A stretch of DNA of 64,000 nucleotides from Typha latifolia. Its lineage: Eukaryota; Streptophyta; Magnoliopsida; Poales; Typhaceae. The notes beneath the pieces are model-generated. The model searched no databases. It was not told where the DNA came from and was given only the letters and a program-made list of their open reading frames with translations. Positions 61,166 to 64,000 of this stretch are shown piece by piece. The position numbers were made by a program, and so were the translations under genes. The stretch is taken from assembly GCA_019914945.1 (NCBI GenBank), contig CM034112.1:2069001-2133000 (forward strand). The letters run 5' to 3'. Position 1 is the first letter of the stretch; the number at the start of each line of letters is the position of its first letter.

Positions 61166-64000
61166 TCATATGACTTGGCGCAGTTCTCCGGTGAACAGGG
61201 CAAAATTTCTGTGTTCAGATAAGATGGAAGATACTGTCACTTCCTTTATTTTTGAGACAATATCCTCCTTACTGGAAGACGGGTTTTCCTTCACTGCATT
61301 GAGTACTGTTTGCAATATTTGAAGAGGATCACCATGACTGACAATAAGAACTGTACATCTGCAGAGATTAATGTGATGCCTCTTCAAATTAGATTGACTA
61401 TTAGTAATAGATCAAACTAAGGTGCAGCAAAGAATTTGAGAACTTGCATAGTGCATACACAACTTGGGAAGCGGTGAGCTAAGATACTTCAAGATGAAGC
61501 TCATGCTTGTATCAAGAAAGCAGAGAAATGATATCTGAAGAACACTTGATCTTTGTTTAGCTTGAGAATGAAACTAATGGAGAATAGGAGTAGATTTCAA
61601 GGAAAAAGTTGCATACCCTTGAAACTCTGCCTCAATAGCTGCCAGAGCAGTAGCAAGCCGAGAAGCAACATCGGCAACACTTTCGCCACCTTCAGGTGAC
61701 CTGAAAGGATCTTTCTCATCAAGTGCCCATATCTCAGCATACTGACAATGAATGTGCGAGTTAATTACTAACTGAACAAAGATACATACATATATATACA
61801 AAGTTAAACTTCAAATGAATATATTTATCATTCTATGATTCTGCTCTGATTCATTGTCTTTACTTTTGAGGTTTATATATGCCCACCGGAATGGGTTTGA
61901 TTAGGTAAGCATGTTTGATTTACTTGAGTTTATCTAATCTACAAACCCTTCACAGGAAATAGTTCAAGCCATCAACATGATTATTTTATTATATAATAAA
62001 ATTAAAATGAGCTCACCTTATCATGTGAAAGTAGCTCAAATGATGGTCCAAAATACCTTTCACGGATTTCTATCATTTCCTACAGAAGACAGAACAAATA
62101 AGTTCCAAAAACAAGAATAATGACAGTATTAAGGTAATCAGGTGAAAGTGAAACCATGAATCATGATTTCTAGGAGATTTCAACATGAAGATAGCATTAA
62201 CTTAAAGATGAAAAGCCTTCTTTCTTAGGCAAATCGGTAACCAAGATTTCCATGAATTATACTTCCAACTTTCATGGTTTGTCAGGCTTTGTCAAAATAA
62301 TAAGCATTTCAAGAATCTTCAAATCAAGTATTGAAGGAACAATCAAGTAGATGCAAATGCATTCTGGTCCATGCACAGAGTGTTTAAGAAGCAATAGGAA
62401 CTCTTTCCAGCTGTGAAAAGTGGAGCTTACTTGAAAATGGACGGTTCAAGACAGTAGAAGAGATGATAATGCATAAACATATGATACTGCAAAAAAATGG
62501 TGTACATAAAGAAGGAATTACAGGAATATTTCAAATACGGAATAACAGAAATAAAACTAGGTAGATCTATCATAGAAATGATATTTTATCTTACTCCATA
62601 TTATGCAGGCATGATGTCAATTCAACAAGCTCAAGGATTTCTAAGAGACTATTCCTTTGTCATTGAATTAGTGTAAGATGTCCTCTCACTTGTCTATAAT
62701 AGCCTTCTCACGACATGACATATATAGGCTGTGAATAAAACCAACAAGATGAAATCTCATTGCTTATAATTATATTCTGTGATGCATAAACCAAGATGTA
62801 AAAAGGTTATTTATAAGCCATTTATATTCATGCTCAAAATTGCCTCTGCCTCTCTTGATTCCAAAAGTAATAACCAGCCCTAAGGAAACAAAGTACTCTA
62901 TTGTCATGAATTAAATCTATGAATGTTAAGATAAGAAGTTCCAATGGAAATCACAGCCAATCTAAGATGTGTGGATGTAAGTTACTTACTTTGCACCTAG
63001 AACTTTCAAATGAGATGCCCAATACACTAGCGACTACTTTAGCAGTATCAACAGTTCTTGCGAATGGAGAATAACAAATTCGGACATCATCTGGCAGAAT
63101 ATTCCTTTCCTTCAGGACCTGCATACATACAATCTTCTTGAGTTCTAAGATAATAAGTATTAAGGCAACTAAAAGCACATTCAGACACTGTCCCACCATT
63201 TTCCATAACTCGGCCCAATAATATACAACATAACCATGAACAAGTATAGTTCAACTCAGTAATCATTATCAATGCAAGAAACTCAATGATATCTTATAAA
63301 AATCACTACCTTTTGAAGTAATTCTCCAGCCAATCGTGCTTGGTCAATACCTTGAGAAGCCAATCCAAATTCTGGGTTTGTACCATTTTCCTGCAAAGGA
63401 TCGTACTGATTATACAGGGCCAACAATAATAAAAGGGCATTCCGAAGACACAATGTAATATATCACGTAAATACAGAATGAAAATTTTCGATCTCATGCA
63501 TCTGAAAGAGGGAGTAATATAGGAAATATTCTCTTTTTTTTCATGATTTGGCAGCGTGATCAATTTACTGGAAACAAGTAAGGTGAATCCACATGATTTG
63601 AAATAATCTCTATCAGATACATTAAGCTTGCATAGTCGATTCCAAGAATTTGGGATGCCAATAATGGTCAGATTAACAATTCTGCCTTGCTACTGTTATT
63701 ATCCTCTTCCCTGTCCCATGAGGGAAACAAAAGTAAGGCAAGCAGTAGGAAAAATTATCATCTTTTGTGTGGATTCCATAGGAAAAATCGAGCTTCCACA
63801 TATAAAATAATAACAAAATGGTACTTAGATATTTCTTAAAAAAAAATAAAAATAACAGAAAGAGAGCTCCTGGAATTAGATTAAAGAAAGAAGCAACTAC
63901 AGATGTATACACTGCCTTCTAATCCAAATCAATTCAAGGGAAAGAAAAAGGAGAGAAGGCGAAGAGATTTCTTGGAGAAACGCACCAAGGAAGAGACGAT
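61166..64000 (-). CDS. Histidine phosphatase / phosphoglycerate mutase-like protein (5' partial)
   Basis: Six exons are visible on the minus strand: 64000-63986 (continuing past the window), 63390-63310, 63118-62990, 62079-62017, 61741-61617 and 61358-61166, ending at TGA. They join in phase to 201 residues. The family (branch 1 histidine phosphatases) uses a phospho-histidine intermediate. Visible motifs: IVSSL|ENGTNPEFGLASQGI near the N-terminal part, the family arginine in CYSPFARTVDTAKVVA, the YAEIWALDEKD segment, GGESVADVASRLATAL, and the second catalytic histidine in VLIVSHGDPLQIL. The first catalytic RHG motif must lie beyond position 64000. The layout matches the plant At5g62840 group; the natural substrate is not established, and a true glycolytic role is unlikely. 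Confidence 0.88.

Noticed and set aside
1..64000. CRISPR arrays, operons, ribosome-binding sites, rRNA and tRNA genes
   Set aside because: The DNA is plant nuclear; no regularly spaced repeats, rRNA, or cloverleaf with A and B boxes was recognised by eye. A tRNA scan would be needed to exclude a tRNA gene fully.

Overview
This is nuclear DNA from a flowering plant. It shows spliced genes with short GT-AG introns (one GC-AG), AT-rich introns and intergenic DNA, many miniature inverted-repeat transposons, a decayed Ty3/gypsy gag, and plant-specific families (NIN-like protein, GT92 glycosyltransferase, starch branching enzyme I). A GC-rich intronless GT92 gene beside AT-rich genes, plus an SBE I gene, hints at a non-grass monocot, but that placement is tentative.

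Layout. 1-2594 (+): 3' part of a GET1/WRB tail-anchored protein insertion receptor. 3430-6841 (+): two-RRM hnRNP H/F-like protein with a 2.4 kb first intron. 6842-10512: AT-rich spacer. 10513-12186 (-): intronless GT92 glycosyltransferase. 14116-18262 (-): NIN-like (RWP-RK/PB1) transcription factor. 21736-25013 (-): catalase. 26455-30802 (-): rhamnogalacturonan lyase. 32549-36490 (-): conserved plant protein of unknown function. 37319-37945 (-): ubiquilin/DSK2 remnant. 38720-40200: gypsy gag remnant. 41555-42106 (-): small basic protein broken by a 142-bp tandem duplication. 43490-49977 (+): BTB/POZ protein of the At2g30600 type. 50950-59593 (+): starch branching enzyme I. 59600-60480: direct duplication of the SBE I 3' flank around an unidentified GC-rich segment. 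61166-64000 (-): histidine phosphatase (phosphoglycerate mutase-like), 5' end outside the window.

The genes do not form a pathway cluster; this is ordinary gene-dense plant chromatin. Exon models were built by hand from splice sites and reading phase, and those of all complete genes close in frame: 294 aa hnRNP-like, 945 aa NLP, 492 aa catalase, 633 aa RG lyase, 295 aa unknown, 804 aa BTB, 817 aa SBE I. The most notable points are recent structural damage and insertions: the frame-shifting duplication, the duplicated SBE I 3' flank, MITEs with readable target-site duplications inside introns and beside a promoter, an in-frame upstream ORF, a GC-AG intron and a DSK2 pseudogene tail. No clearly new multi-gene system was found.
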